Shown here one piece after another: positions 25,271-34,473 of a stretch of 64,000 nucleotides of DNA. A program made the position numbers and the translations under genes. The stretch's first letter is position 1. Every line of letters begins with the position of its first letter. Source of the stretch: Pelagibius litoralis (GTDB lineage: Bacteria > Pseudomonadota > Alphaproteobacteria > Kiloniellales > Kiloniellaceae); the NCBI RefSeq assembly GCF_011683915.1, contig NZ_JAAQPH010000015.1:113507-177506 (forward strand), read 5' to 3'. The notes beneath the pieces were generated by a model. The model was not told where the DNA came from and made no database searches. It was given only the letters and a program-made list of their open reading frames with translations.

Positions 25271-27178
25271 GTGCTGTGGAGCTGGGACTCAAAAACCCTG
25301 CGAGAAGGGATCGAATCTCCTGACTTGCCTAGGATTCTGGTCATTGACGATGATGCGGTCGACCGCATGCACAGCGGACGCCTGCTGGCTGAGATCTTTG
25401 GGCCGGAACTTCGGCTCGAATTCGCCACGAACTGGGACGAGGCGACGGCTGCGGTCGCTGCCAATGTCCACGATATCTATATTGTGGATCACTTTCTGGG
25501 CGCTGGCACAGGCCTGGAGATCATCGAATCCGCCGCGCAGTCCGATGAGACCCGGATCTTCATTCTGCTGACCGGCAATGAGAACCGTGACGTGGATATC
25601 GCGGCGACCCGCGCTGGCGTCGCGGACTTTATCGTCAAGAATGATCTCACCGCCCGGCGCTTGGAGCGCTCTCTCCGCTATGCCGGGGAATCCATGCGGC
25701 AGAAGCGCCTTCTGATCGAACAGGCAGATGAGCTTCGTAAAACCAAGGCCGCCATTGAAGAGGACGCACAGAAGCAGCAGATACTGACCAAGGACCTGAC
25801 AAAGGCACAGAGTCAGTTGACCGACGCCCTGACCCGCGCCGAGAAGAGTGAGCGCCGGTACCGGTGGCTGGCGCAACACGATCTGCTGACGAAAATTCCA
25901 AACCGTGCGCTCTTCACGGAGAAGCTTTGTGAGGGCCTGGGACAGGCCTCGCGGTCGAAGAAAGATCTCGCACTGCTGTTGCTCGATATCGACCGTTTCA
26001 AATGGATAAACGACAGCTTCGGACACCAGGTCGGCGACGGGTTCCTTGTCCAGGTCGCCCAGCGACTCACCGACATTCTACGGGAAACCGACATCATCGC
26101 CCGCGTCGGCGGGGATGAGTTCGCGATCATCGCCACGAACCTCGACGACGAGAATTCTGCGGCGACTGTGGCAGAGAAGGTTGTCGCCGCGCTGTCTGAG
26201 CCTTTCGATGTGTCCGGCCATCACATCGAGACCGGTGCCAGCGTGGGCATTGCCATGCTGGAAAGGCGGCAGGGTAGAGAGGCAGATGCGATGATACTGG
26301 AGGCCGATTCCGCACTCTATCGTGCCAAGGCCGCCGGGCGTGGCGTCTTTCACTTCTATGACGACGCCTTGGACGATGAGATCCAGCGAAGCCTTTTGCT
26401 GAAGAGGGAACTGCCGCGGGCGATAAAGGCCGGCGACTTCTCGCTGGTGTTTCAACCCAAGATCAAGCTCTCCAATGGCGCCATCTCCGGTGTCGAAGCC
26501 CTTGCCCGCTGGCCGCACGCGACGCTGCAGGCCATCTCGCCTGGTGAATTCATTCCCCTGGCGGAGTCGACAGGACAGATAGTTCCCTTATCGGAGTGGA
26601 TCTTCGAAGAGGCGCTTCAAACCTTGGCGTCATGGCGCAACACGCCGCTGGACGGTGTTTCCATGGCGGTGAACCTCTCCGCCCTTCTGCTTAAGCGGAA
26701 CGACTTGGTTGACGAGGTTCGGTGGTTGCTCGATCGCCATTCCCTCGATCCTGCTTTGCTGGAACTTGAGATTACCGAGACGGCGGCTCTGGAGAACCTG
26801 GATATCGCCATCTGCCAACTCAACAAATTGCGCGAACTTGGGGTCACGATCGCAATCGACGACTTCGGCACGGGGTATTCTTCACTGGCGCTGGCGACCT
26901 CGTTGCCTGCCGATTGTTTGAAGATCGATCTGTCGTTTGTTGCCGGCATGCTGAACAATGGCGCCAACGCGGCGGCAGTCAACTCGACGATAACCCTCGC
27001 CCACAGCCTTGGCATCCGTACCGTGGCGGAAGGTGTCGAGACCGAAGAACAGCTCACCTACCTCCAGCGGCAGGGCTGCGACGAGGCCCAGGGATACTTT
27101 TTTGCAAAGCCCCTTCCGAAAGACGAAATACTCGATTGGCACGGCACACATGCGGGCAGGTTGCTGCCTGCCGCCTAG
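25271..27178 (+). CDS. REC-GGDEF-EAL cyclic-di-GMP signalling protein
   Basis: A 635-residue cytosolic protein: a CheY-like receiver (residues ~20-140, acidic pocket DDD near 27-29, phosphoacceptor Asp in YIVDHFLG near 74), a coiled-coil linker (~150-200), a diguanylate cyclase domain (intact GGDEF near 279-283 in RVGGDEFAII) and a phosphodiesterase domain (intact EAL in GVEALARW near 409, DDFGTGYSSL near 535). Both active sites look complete, so it may make and degrade c-di-GMP under control of phosphorylation. GTG 25271 has AAGGA upstream; TTG 25325 is an alternative. The sensor kinase and response regulator at 28-30.5 kb are possible partners. Confidence 0.92.
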   Translation: MLWSWDSKTLREGIESPDLPRILVIDDDAVDRMHSGRLLAEIFGPELRLEFATNWDEATAAVAANVHDIYIVDHFLGAGTGLEIIESAAQSDETRIFILLTGNENRDVDIAATRAGVADFIVKNDLTARRLERSLRYAGESMRQKRLLIEQADELRKTKAAIEEDAQKQQILTKDLTKAQSQLTDALTRAEKSERRYRWLAQHDLLTKIPNRALFTEKLCEGLGQASRSKKDLALLLLDIDRFKWINDSFGHQVGDGFLVQVAQRLTDILRETDIIARVGGDEFAIIATNLDDENSAATVAEKVVAALSEPFDVSGHHIETGASVGIAMLERRQGREADAMILEADSALYRAKAAGRGVFHFYDDALDDEIQRSLLLKRELPRAIKAGDFSLVFQPKIKLSNGAISGVEALARWPHATLQAISPGEFIPLAESTGQIVPLSEWIFEEALQTLASWRNTPLDGVSMAVNLSALLLKRNDLVDEVRWLLDRHSLDPALLELEITETAALENLDIAICQLNKLRELGVTIAIDDFGTGYSSLALATSLPADCLKIDLSFVAGMLNNGANAAAVNSTITLAHSLGIRTVAEGVETEEQLTYLQRQGCDEAQGYFFAKPLPKDEILDWHGTHAGRLLPAA

Positions 27179-27201
27179 CGATGTTGACGCCGGGGATGTT
27201 C

Positions 27202-27345
27202 CTAGAGCAGATCCTGATCGGATGGAATCGCTTTTGCGATCCATTCGACCAGGTGAATCCGATCTAATTGTTTGGAATAGATCGGATTCACATGTTTTGT
27301 CGAAACCACAACGTGGTTCCGTCAAAACATGATCCGATCTAGCCG
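27202..27345. repeat. Composite palindromic intergenic element
   Basis: About 144 bases bounded by CTAGAGCAGATC and GATCCGATCTAG. It contains a hairpin with perfect 14-base arms (27253-27266 with 27278-27291) and a second with 18-base arms and two mismatches (27292-27309 with 27313-27330). GATCGGAT-type sequences recur in the outer stem. It resembles the mobile palindromic intergenic elements common in alphaproteobacteria, and a shorter CTAGAGCATC-bounded palindrome occurs at 32047. Confidence 0.75.
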
Positions 27346-27391
27346 CGCTTCGGAAACAGTATCGGTTGGTGCCCCTGGCCGGGCAGATGGG

Positions 27392-27859
27392 CTACGCGAC
27401 GGAGAGTTTGCGGGCTGAATCGGTAGGCGTTATCCAGAGCTGATGGACACGGTGCAACGCATGGTTGGCGGCATCCAGGCCCTGTTCGAAAGGCTGGATG
27501 GCTTCCAACTGGGCGATCTGCCGATCGAAAAGCGCCGAGATGCTGTGATAGACTTCCAGCCCTTTTTCAGAGGCGCGCACATGAAACGATCGCCGGTCGT
27601 GGGGCGAGCGCTCTTGAACCATGTAGCCGTTCTCAACCATCTTTCTCATATTGTAGGATACGTTGGAGCCGACGTAGTAGCCGCGTTGCGCCAACTCGCC
27701 GACCGAGAACTCTTCTTCGCCGATGTTGAACAGAATCAAGGCTTGAACGCTGTTCAGGTCCCGAATGCCCTGAACCTCCAGGTCGGCCTTGATCATCTCA
27801 AGGCACTGGCGGTGCAGCCGCTCGACAAGGCCGATCAGATCGAGAAATTCAGACTGCAC
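27392..27859 (-). CDS. MarR-family regulator (LdtR-like)
   Basis: A 155-residue winged-helix regulator. The DNA-binding part is residues ~45-110 (VGELAQRGYYVGSNVSYNMRKMVENGYM then ERSPHDRRSFHVRASEKG, the wing), with helices at both ends for dimerisation. The recognition helix with Tyr-Val-Gly-Ser-Asn resembles the alphaproteobacterial LdtR subgroup, which controls cell-envelope and stress genes; this link is by resemblance only. ATG 27859 or nearby in-frame codons may start it. Its targets are not obvious from the neighbours. Confidence 0.88.
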   Translation of the reverse strand: MQSEFLDLIGLVERLHRQCLEMIKADLEVQGIRDLNSVQALILFNIGEEEFSVGELAQRGYYVGSNVSYNMRKMVENGYMVQERSPHDRRSFHVRASEKGLEVYHSISALFDRQIAQLEAIQPFEQGLDAANHALHRVHQLWITPTDSARKLSVA

Positions 27860-28008
27860 CTTCTGCCCGCGCCGTGGTGGTTGGTAACCTCATGGTTCGG
27901 GGGATATTTTAGGTGAAAGGCGTTAAGCTTTGCTAAATCGAATTCACATCAACCCATTGATTTAAAGCGTGTAATTGGAATTCGCGTTGCGGGTGAGAGT
28001 GGCGGTGG

Positions 28009-28437
28009 TTACGGTAGTTCGACGACGCGCCAATAGTGGTCGATCATACCCATGGCCTCGACGAAGGTTTCCATCGGCTTGGCTTTCACGACATAGCCGG
28101 CAACGTTTCGCTCGTAAGCTGAGACCCGGTCTCTGTCATGCTTCGACGTGGTCAGGACAAAGACGACAGCGGTTTTCAGATCCGGGTCGTCACGCACCGC
28201 ATCCAAAAACTCGATGCCGTTCATCATCGGCATATTGAGATCGAGCAGAACGATAAAAGGCTTCTGAACTTTCTCGAAGCCATCTTCTCCGCGCAGGACC
28301 GCGAGCCCCTCGATACCGTTCCGCGCCACCACCATGGGGTTGGCGATCTTCAGGTCCCGAAAGGCGCGCTGGATGCACATCACATCGACTTCGTCGTCCT
28401 CGACCAAAAGAAACGTTACGTTTTTTGCTGACTCCAT
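28009..28437 (-). CDS. Single-domain response regulator (CheY/Rcp1-like)
   Basis: A 142-residue stand-alone receiver domain: acidic pair in LLVEDDEVDV near residue 13, phosphoacceptor Asp in LLDLNMPMMNG near residue 67, Thr in VLTTSKHD and Lys in GYVVKAKPME near 120. The layout resembles Rcp1-type receivers that pair with phytochrome-like or other histidine kinases. It starts 81 bases after the sensor kinase stop on the same strand, so the two form a kinase-regulator pair. With no output domain, it must act by protein contact, for example on the REC-GGDEF-EAL protein. Confidence 0.92.
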   Translation of the reverse strand: MESAKNVTFLLVEDDEVDVMCIQRAFRDLKIANPMVVARNGIEGLAVLRGEDGFEKVQKPFIVLLDLNMPMMNGIEFLDAVRDDPDLKTAVVFVLTTSKHDRDRVSAYERNVAGYVVKAKPMETFVEAMGMIDHYWRVVELP

Positions 28438-28517
28438 GGATATGGCTCCCCCTGGTGGCTATTCGCCAAAGGCCTCTTGGCTTTTGGTCGACGACGAACT
28501 TTTGCTGGCCTCAACAG

Positions 28518-30509
28518 TCATGCGGCTTTCGCGGCGATTGCGGCGGACCGCCAGTGCTTGGGCCAGGTAAAACGGAAACTCGTTCCGCGCGCGGTTTCCG
28601 GGCTCGATTCGAGAACGACAGTACAGCCGATCGACTCAACGGTTTTCTTCACGATGGCCAGACCCATGCCGCTGCCTTCGACATCATCCCGGCTCTTGAG
28701 AGTCTGGAACATGCCGAAAACCTTGCCGTGAAACTCTCTTGGGATGCCGGGGCCGTCGTCGCGGACCAGGAACTGGTAAACCTTACCCAGATCCTCAAAC
28801 TCTATTTCGATGTTCCCGCCCTCGGCGTCATGATGCTTTATCGCATTACCTAAAAGGTTCAGGAAAATCTGCTCAAGCGGCGCCTTGGCCGTAACGAGCC
28901 TCGGCAGTTTGGCAGGTATGTGCAGTCGGAACCGGTCGCAGTCCGCCGTGATCGTGAAGAGTTCGGGCAGTGATTCGTTGAGGTCCAAAGGCTGGGGTTC
29001 GACTTTTTCCCGACCAACCCTGGAAAACTGCAGGAGGTCGTCAAGCAGTCTGGCCATCCGGTCTATGCGACCTTGCAGCAGGGACAGATGCTGTTTTGTG
29101 TCGTCCTTCATGACGTCTGCGAGATCCTGCTCGATCCAGGTTGCCAGGTTCGAGATTCCGCGTAGCGGCGCCTTCAGGTCGTGCGACGCGACGTAGGCGA
29201 ACTGTTCCAGCTCAACATTGGATCGGCGTAGGTCGGCCGCGTTGGATTTGAAGACGCGCACGGCATCGGCCATCTCGCCCAGTTCGTCCGTGCCGGTAAC
29301 GTCTACGATGACGCTTATGTTTCCTTGGGCGAGGTCCCGCGTGATGTCGGCCAGGCGGCCGAGTCTTCGAACCACGTCCTTGAGCACATAACGCCAACTG
29401 ATGTAGATCGCCGCGCCAAAAGCGACCACGGCAATGATTGCCAGTACAATGCGCCCGAACTTAACGGCGCGGCGCGCCTCATCGGAAGAGGCGCCGATCA
29501 GCGCGCCGACTTCGGATATGAGCAGGTCGGCATCGGCCCTTAGTTTCTGGGCAATATTACGGTTGTCTTCGCTGAGGCGGGCGAGCTGGTTGTCGACCCC
29601 GATGAGTTCGGATTGCAGCTCAAAGACATTTTTTGCTCCATGCGCGCCCGATGACAGCCCCTGGAGAGACTGGGCGATCAGTTCACGCAGCAAAGGGTTA
29701 TGAACTTCCAGGGTGGCTCTGGCGAGGCCGCGCAGATCGATGCTCAGGTTCTGGCGAATCGTGACAACACGGCCCAGGTTGCCGGTCAGTATCAGTGCGT
29801 CGACATACTTGACCATGTTGTCGGCGAGAAAGCGCATCTGGGTCAGGCGTTCGACGTTGTAGTAATCTGTTGCTACCAGTTCCTCAAAGGTTTCGATGGT
29901 TTCCGTTCGTACCACGCGCGGCCGCGAGAGAGCCTGGCGGATGCCGTCTGTTTTGGTCAGCAACGCTGCCGAGGCTTCCACGATGCTGGGCTTCAGAGCT
30001 TCGATCAGTCGGTTCGCGCTGTCTTTAATCTGCTCGGCGGAGACTGCCAACCGGCCTCTTGCCCGGTTACGTTTGCGGACCAGGTCGACCTGGCGCTCCA
30101 GGTTGGCGAACAGCGTGTTGAAATCACGCTCGATCACCGACAGCGGCGCTTCAGCCACGCCCAGATGGCGGATCTGTGCAAGGTTGACCCGGAATTCCTC
30201 GTTAACGGACCGGATCCGGGCGGCCTCCCCGTCGAGAAGGCTGTTGTCTCTGGCGGCGATCAAGGCAGGTGTTGCCGCAATAACCGATAAGACCTGTGCG
30301 GCCATGCGTTCAGTGTCGAGGGCAGCGGGCAGGGCACGATCCAGCACTTCGTCCTGTGTCCGTTCGATGACCTGATAACTGGCGATGCCGACGATAGCGG
30401 CGAGCAGCGAGAACAGGGAGACAGCGATAAATGCGTTCCGCAGCCTTGTGGCAATCCCGCGCCGCTGGCCGGTTCGGTCCGCTTTGCCGGCACTGTCGAC
30501 AGATTGCAT
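28518..30509 (-). CDS. Membrane-bound hybrid-less sensor histidine kinase (TorS-like sensor)
   Basis: A 663-residue inner-membrane kinase. A first membrane span lies near residues 25-47, a large periplasmic helical domain follows to ~345 (resembling the TorS sensor region that binds a periplasmic partner), then a second span near 350-372, a HAMP linker (RRLGRLADITRDLAQGNI), HisKA with SHDLKAPLR (phospho-His near residue 444) and a HATPase with NAIKHHDAEGG, DDGPGIP and GSGMGLAIVKK. It has no receiver domain. The divergent gene 83 bases away encodes an orphan periplasmic binding protein, which could present ligand to the sensor. Confidence 0.9.
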   Translation of the reverse strand: MQSVDSAGKADRTGQRRGIATRLRNAFIAVSLFSLLAAIVGIASYQVIERTQDEVLDRALPAALDTERMAAQVLSVIAATPALIAARDNSLLDGEAARIRSVNEEFRVNLAQIRHLGVAEAPLSVIERDFNTLFANLERQVDLVRKRNRARGRLAVSAEQIKDSANRLIEALKPSIVEASAALLTKTDGIRQALSRPRVVRTETIETFEELVATDYYNVERLTQMRFLADNMVKYVDALILTGNLGRVVTIRQNLSIDLRGLARATLEVHNPLLRELIAQSLQGLSSGAHGAKNVFELQSELIGVDNQLARLSEDNRNIAQKLRADADLLISEVGALIGASSDEARRAVKFGRIVLAIIAVVAFGAAIYISWRYVLKDVVRRLGRLADITRDLAQGNISVIVDVTGTDELGEMADAVRVFKSNAADLRRSNVELEQFAYVASHDLKAPLRGISNLATWIEQDLADVMKDDTKQHLSLLQGRIDRMARLLDDLLQFSRVGREKVEPQPLDLNESLPELFTITADCDRFRLHIPAKLPRLVTAKAPLEQIFLNLLGNAIKHHDAEGGNIEIEFEDLGKVYQFLVRDDGPGIPREFHGKVFGMFQTLKSRDDVEGSGMGLAIVKKTVESIGCTVVLESSPETARGTSFRFTWPKHWRSAAIAAKAA

Positions 30510-30592
30510 CTAAACACTTTCGTAATATAAATTAGATTATATAAATACTTATATTTGATTATTAATCCATTAACGATCCCGGAGAACCAAGG

Positions 30593-32050
30593 ATGAAACG
30601 CCGTAGTTTTTGCGTAGGTACGGGCTTGGCTCTGGGATCACTTTGCGCCTTTCCGGCAGCCGCGGCGGCGGGCACCCCAGGTGGCAAGATACCGCTGAAC
30701 CAGCTGCATGAGGGGACGGCCAGGGCTGCCCGCGCCCTCGCGGCGGACCGGGACCTTCGTCTGTCCATCCTGTTGCCGCAGGGCAGCGCCGCCAATGTCG
30801 CGCCACTGGCTGAGGCGTTCACCGCATCGACGGGTATTTCCTTCGATCTGGAAGAAACGCCGGTGGACGAGATCAACTCACGGATGATCATCGACACGAT
30901 TTCAAGAACCAACACCTTCGATCTTGCCCTGCCGGCGACCTTTGGGGTACCGGATCTTGTGGAAGCCGGGGCGATCGTCAACCTCGACGACTTCGCCGCT
31001 AGGTACGAGCCCGCCGACTTCCAGGCCGATGCGCTGTTCTCACTCGGTGATCGCTACAAGGACAGCCTCTACGGTTACCAGACCGACGGCGACGCCTACC
31101 TCATGTTCTATAACCGTGACTGGCTGGAGGACGCGGAGGAGCAGAAACGTTTCGCCGATCGCCACGGTTATCCGCTTCAGGTTCCCCAGACCTGGGAACA
31201 GCTCGACGCCATGATGGCCTTTTTCCAGCGCCCGGATGAGGGCCGCTATGGCGGCGCCCTGTTCAGGACGCCGAACTACATTGCCTGGGAGTTTTGGATT
31301 CGCTTCCATGCCAAAGGTTTCTGGCCCTTGGATGCTGAACTGGAACCGCAGATCGACAACGAGGCCGGCATCGCGGCGCTTGAAGAACTGCTCGCCGCAT
31401 CCAAGAGCCTCTATCCGGCCGCGCGTACCGATGGGCTCTTTGCGAACTGGGAGGCTTTCTCGCAAGGCAACATGTTCTGCAACATCGGTTGGGGCGGTAC
31501 CCAGAAATATCTCAACAGCGAGGTTTCGAAAATCAAAGGACGGCTGGCTTTCGGTCCGACGCCGGGCGGCGAAGTCGATGATGGTCTTCTGGTGGTGCCC
31601 TACTTCAACTGGGGCTGGAATTACACGGTCTCCAGCGGCTCCCGGTATCCGGAGATCGCCTACCTCTTCGCGCTCTACGCCTGCAGTCCCGAGATGTCCA
31701 CCCGGGCGGTTCGTGAGGCGGGCGGATACTTCGACCCATTCCGTACCGAGCACTACGCCGATCCGCAGATCGTCGAAACCTATTCGGCTGACTTCCTCGC
31801 CGCCCATCGCGCAAGCATGATACACAGCATTCCTGATCTTTACCTGAAAGGTCAGGGTGAGTACTTCGATGCGCTGCGTGAGAACCTCGTAAAAGCCGAC
31901 ACCGGTGTCATCGGCGCCAAGGAAGCCCTGAAGCAGACCGCAGCGCAGTGGCGGCAGACGACCCGCCGTATCGGGCACCAAAGCCAGGTTGAGCAGTGGG
32001 CTTTCCTGCGGTCGCGCTATCCCGACAATGTCCGCAAGGCACTCCGCTAG
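30593..32050 (+). CDS. Orphan periplasmic solute-binding protein
   Basis: A 485-residue exported binding protein (signal peptide in the first ~27 residues: KRRSFCVGTGLALGSLCAFPAAAAA) of the family-1 extracellular solute type. No permease or ATPase genes lie next to it. Its C-terminal region resembles that of the sugar-operon binding protein at 17.8 kb: DPFRTEHYAD versus DPFGRTHYGD, and EYFDALRENLVKADTG versus EYADALGRNISKAVSG, so the two are paralogues. It is divergent from a TorS-like sensor kinase with an 83-base AT-rich promoter region between them. A role as ligand-sensing partner of the kinase is likely. Confidence 0.88.
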   Translation: MKRRSFCVGTGLALGSLCAFPAAAAAGTPGGKIPLNQLHEGTARAARALAADRDLRLSILLPQGSAANVAPLAEAFTASTGISFDLEETPVDEINSRMIIDTISRTNTFDLALPATFGVPDLVEAGAIVNLDDFAARYEPADFQADALFSLGDRYKDSLYGYQTDGDAYLMFYNRDWLEDAEEQKRFADRHGYPLQVPQTWEQLDAMMAFFQRPDEGRYGGALFRTPNYIAWEFWIRFHAKGFWPLDAELEPQIDNEAGIAALEELLAASKSLYPAARTDGLFANWEAFSQGNMFCNIGWGGTQKYLNSEVSKIKGRLAFGPTPGGEVDDGLLVVPYFNWGWNYTVSSGSRYPEIAYLFALYACSPEMSTRAVREAGGYFDPFRTEHYADPQIVETYSADFLAAHRASMIHSIPDLYLKGQGEYFDALRENLVKADTGVIGAKEALKQTAAQWRQTTRRIGHQSQVEQWAFLRSRYPDNVRKALR

Positions 32051-32085
32051 AGCATCTTGATCCAATCGACCGGATGATGCTCTAG
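32047..32085. terminator. Palindrome containing both convergent stop codons
   Basis: CTAGAGCATC and its exact complement GATGCTCTAG flank 19 bases. The plus-strand TAG of the binding protein (32048-32050) and the minus-strand TAG of the AraC-type gene (32084-32082) lie in the two arms. Without a T tract it is either a bidirectional terminator or the ends of a small repeat like that at 27202. Confidence 0.6.
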
Positions 32086-33050
32086 CTGGGCAGTCCGTGC
32101 GTGACAGCTCCACGCGCGACGACCCCAAAACGGTTTCGGTACTCGCCTGCCGTCAGGCCGGTCGCCGCCCGGAAAACACGGCTGAAGGCTGAGGGGTCCT
32201 GATAACCGACGTTCCAGCCGATGGCGCTGACCGGTATGCGCGTGCGCTCCAACAGGCCGCGCGCCTTTTCGATGCGCAGATTCTGGACATAGGTATTCGG
32301 CGTAAGCCCGGTTGCGGCCTTGAAGCGCCTCAGGAAGGTCCGGTCCGAAAGGTGCGCGCGCCCGGCCATTGCCTTGACGGTAACTTCGTTGTCGACATGC
32401 CCCTCCAACCAATGCTGGAGCGCCAGGATTACGCTGTCGCCGTGGGTCAAAGGCGGCCGGAAGCTCCGGTAATTCCGTTGCTCGCGTCCGCTTGGGTCGA
32501 TCAGCAGATGGCGGGCCGTATCCGAAACCACCTGCGGCCCAAGCCAGCGGTTGACGATGAACAGACCCATATCCAGCCAGGCCATCAGGCCGCCCGCCGT
32601 CACGATGTCGTTGTCGTCGATCAGCAGGTGTTCGGCGTTGACCTGGGTGTCCGGAAAGGCCGTGCGGAACTCGTCCTCCAGAAGCCAGTGGGTGGTGACC
32701 GGGCGGCCTTTCAGCAAACCGCTGTGGCCGAGCCAGAACGCCCCGGCACAGACCGAGCACATCAGCGCGCCGCCGGCGTGCTGCGCGCGCAGCCATTCGT
32801 GGATGGTCTTTTCGTTCCTGCCGCGCGATTTTTTCAGGGTCGGGGGCAGGATCACCGCCGCAAATGGCTCCCCGTCGGTATCGTCCGTCGCCCGGCCGGA
32901 TACCTCCGTCACGCTCAGAACGCCGCCGCCGCTTTGCCGGCTGTTGCGATTGGCGATGGTGAACAGGTCGCCAAGGCCGAGAACCGCCGACATCTGTACG
33001 TCGGGGTAGGTAACGATGGCGATGGAGGCACGTGCGGCGGATTCAGTCAT
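32082..33050 (-). CDS. GlxA-type AraC-family transcriptional regulator
   Basis: A 322-residue regulator with an N-terminal DJ-1/PfpI-like class I glutamine-amidotransferase fold (residues ~8-190, with the nucleophile-elbow-like VCAGAFWLGHSG near residue 99) and a C-terminal AraC double helix-turn-helix (~215-315: MAGRAHLSDRTFLRRFKAATG then IGWNVGYQDPSAFSRVFRAATG). The ligand domain normally senses small amines or other metabolites. It is divergent from an isochorismatase-like hydrolase with a 97-base gap, so that gene is the likely target. Confidence 0.93.
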   Translation of the reverse strand: MTESAARASIAIVTYPDVQMSAVLGLGDLFTIANRNSRQSGGGVLSVTEVSGRATDDTDGEPFAAVILPPTLKKSRGRNEKTIHEWLRAQHAGGALMCSVCAGAFWLGHSGLLKGRPVTTHWLLEDEFRTAFPDTQVNAEHLLIDDNDIVTAGGLMAWLDMGLFIVNRWLGPQVVSDTARHLLIDPSGREQRNYRSFRPPLTHGDSVILALQHWLEGHVDNEVTVKAMAGRAHLSDRTFLRRFKAATGLTPNTYVQNLRIEKARGLLERTRIPVSAIGWNVGYQDPSAFSRVFRAATGLTAGEYRNRFGVVARGAVTHGLPS

Positions 33051-33147
33051 CTGGCGTATATAGCATATGAAATGTCATTTGCGCCAATTCCCATCCGCGG
33101 CCAGAGGGCGCAGATATCAGGCCACAGCAAAGGAAAGGGAATCCGAT

Positions 33148-33702
33148 ATGTCCAACACAGCGCTTGTCCTCGTCGACATCCAGAACGACTACTTTGAGGA
33201 CGGCAGATGGCCGGTCGACAAAATGCAGGCGGTATCGGCAAACGCCGCACGCCTGCTGGCGCTTGCCCGTGACAAAGGCCAGACACTGGTTCATGTCCGC
33301 CATGAAATTCCGTCAGACGAGGCGCCGTTTTTCAGGCCGGGTACGCCCGGTGCCGAGATCCACGCCGCTGTCGCGCCGAAGGAGGGTGAGCCTGTCATCC
33401 TGAAGCACCGGCCCAACAGCTTTCAGAATACCTCCCTGCGTCAGGATCTGGAGGCGAAGGGCGTGACCGAAGTCGTCATCTGCGGCGCCACGAGCCAGAT
33501 GTGCATCGATGCCACCGCCCGCGCCGCCGCCGATTTCGGCTTTGCGGTCACGGTCGTTGAAGATGCCTGCGGCGCAAAGGAACAGGCGTTCAATGATAAG
33601 ACGGTGCCCGCACCACAGGTGCACGCCGCCTTCATGGCACCGCTTGCCATGACCTACGCCCGCGTCGTCTCGACCGACGCCTATCTTTCGGAAATCGAGT
33701 AG
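33148..33702 (+). CDS. Isochorismatase-like cysteine hydrolase
   Basis: A 184-residue hydrolase with the full catalytic triad of the family: Asp 10 (VLVDIQNDYF), Lys 86 (ILKHRPNSF) and Cys 119 (GATSQMCIDA), with the conserved cis-peptide segment preceding the Cys. Members hydrolyse nicotinamide, N-carbamoyl compounds, ureido compounds or isochorismate; the substrate is not identified here. ATG 33148 has AAAGGAAAGGGA upstream. It is divergent from the GlxA-like regulator, which probably controls it; such pairs are common in soil and marine alphaproteobacteria. Confidence 0.9.
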   Translation: MSNTALVLVDIQNDYFEDGRWPVDKMQAVSANAARLLALARDKGQTLVHVRHEIPSDEAPFFRPGTPGAEIHAAVAPKEGEPVILKHRPNSFQNTSLRQDLEAKGVTEVVICGATSQMCIDATARAAADFGFAVTVVEDACGAKEQAFNDKTVPAPQVHAAFMAPLAMTYARVVSTDAYLSEIE

Positions 33703-33819
33703 CTGATGCGGCTGCAAGCAGGCACCCGGGCAGAGAGGGATATCTGCTTGCGGCGTTCAACGGTCCAACCGGTTTTGAATGACCGGCTTGCGCCGGGTCG
33801 GAAAATGCGCGCCTTGAGT

Positions 33820-34242
33820 TTACAGCGGCTTATCAACCACCACGACGGCCTCGTTGTTGTACCGGCCCGCGCAATCTGACGGCGATTCTTTGACCAGAGC
33901 ACTCTTCATGCGCATGTCATAGGTCAGCCAGCGCTCCATCAGGTCAGGGCGAACCCCCGCTTCGGCTAGTGACTCTCTGAGAAGGTCGTGGCGGATCAGA
34001 AACACCTCTTCGGTGATGAACAGATGCATGTGGGCGCTCTTGGGCGGCCTGCCGCCGTAGATCCTCGGCCCACCGAAAACGCCGGCCATAAACTCGCTTT
34101 GCTGCGATTCCAGATGCCAGCGCGGGACGCCCTCGAAAAACCCTTTAAGCCACGGATGGCTGAGGAGTTTGCCGTAGAAGATTTTGTGAACCTTTTCCAG
34201 GCAGGCCATGCCACCGAGTTCGTCGAACAGTGTGTCGCCCAT
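33820..34242 (-). CDS. Truncated haemoglobin
   Basis: A 140-residue group I/II-like truncated globin. The opening TLFDELGGMACLEKVHKIFY and the proximal haem region PKSAHMHLFIT (F8 His most likely H71) match the family, as does the YDM near the C-terminus; a polar tail of ~15 residues follows. Such proteins bind O2 or NO. ATG 34242 is preferred over the upstream GTG 34257; a GAG-rich sequence lies before it. It is the third globin of this window and stands apart from the other two, with no related neighbour. Confidence 0.87.
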   Translation of the reverse strand: MGDTLFDELGGMACLEKVHKIFYGKLLSHPWLKGFFEGVPRWHLESQQSEFMAGVFGGPRIYGGRPPKSAHMHLFITEEVFLIRHDLLRESLAEAGVRPDLMERWLTYDMRMKSALVKESPSDCAGRYNNEAVVVVDKPL

Positions 34243-34473
34243 GATCTCGCATCTCACCGTATTGCATCACCCGGCCATCGACGCCGGGGGTCGGACAGCC
34301 GAACTCTAGCGGAGTGGCATAAACAATTTGCTAAGTCACAAGGGCGTTTAATGACTGATCTTAATCATCTTCGGGTTGTTTTGATTTGGGCGAGAGTCGG
34401 CGATTGATCGGCGCTTGCCCAAGGGGCTGACGCCGTCGGACTTGCCGCGTTGCAGGCAGACGGTTTTCGCGCT

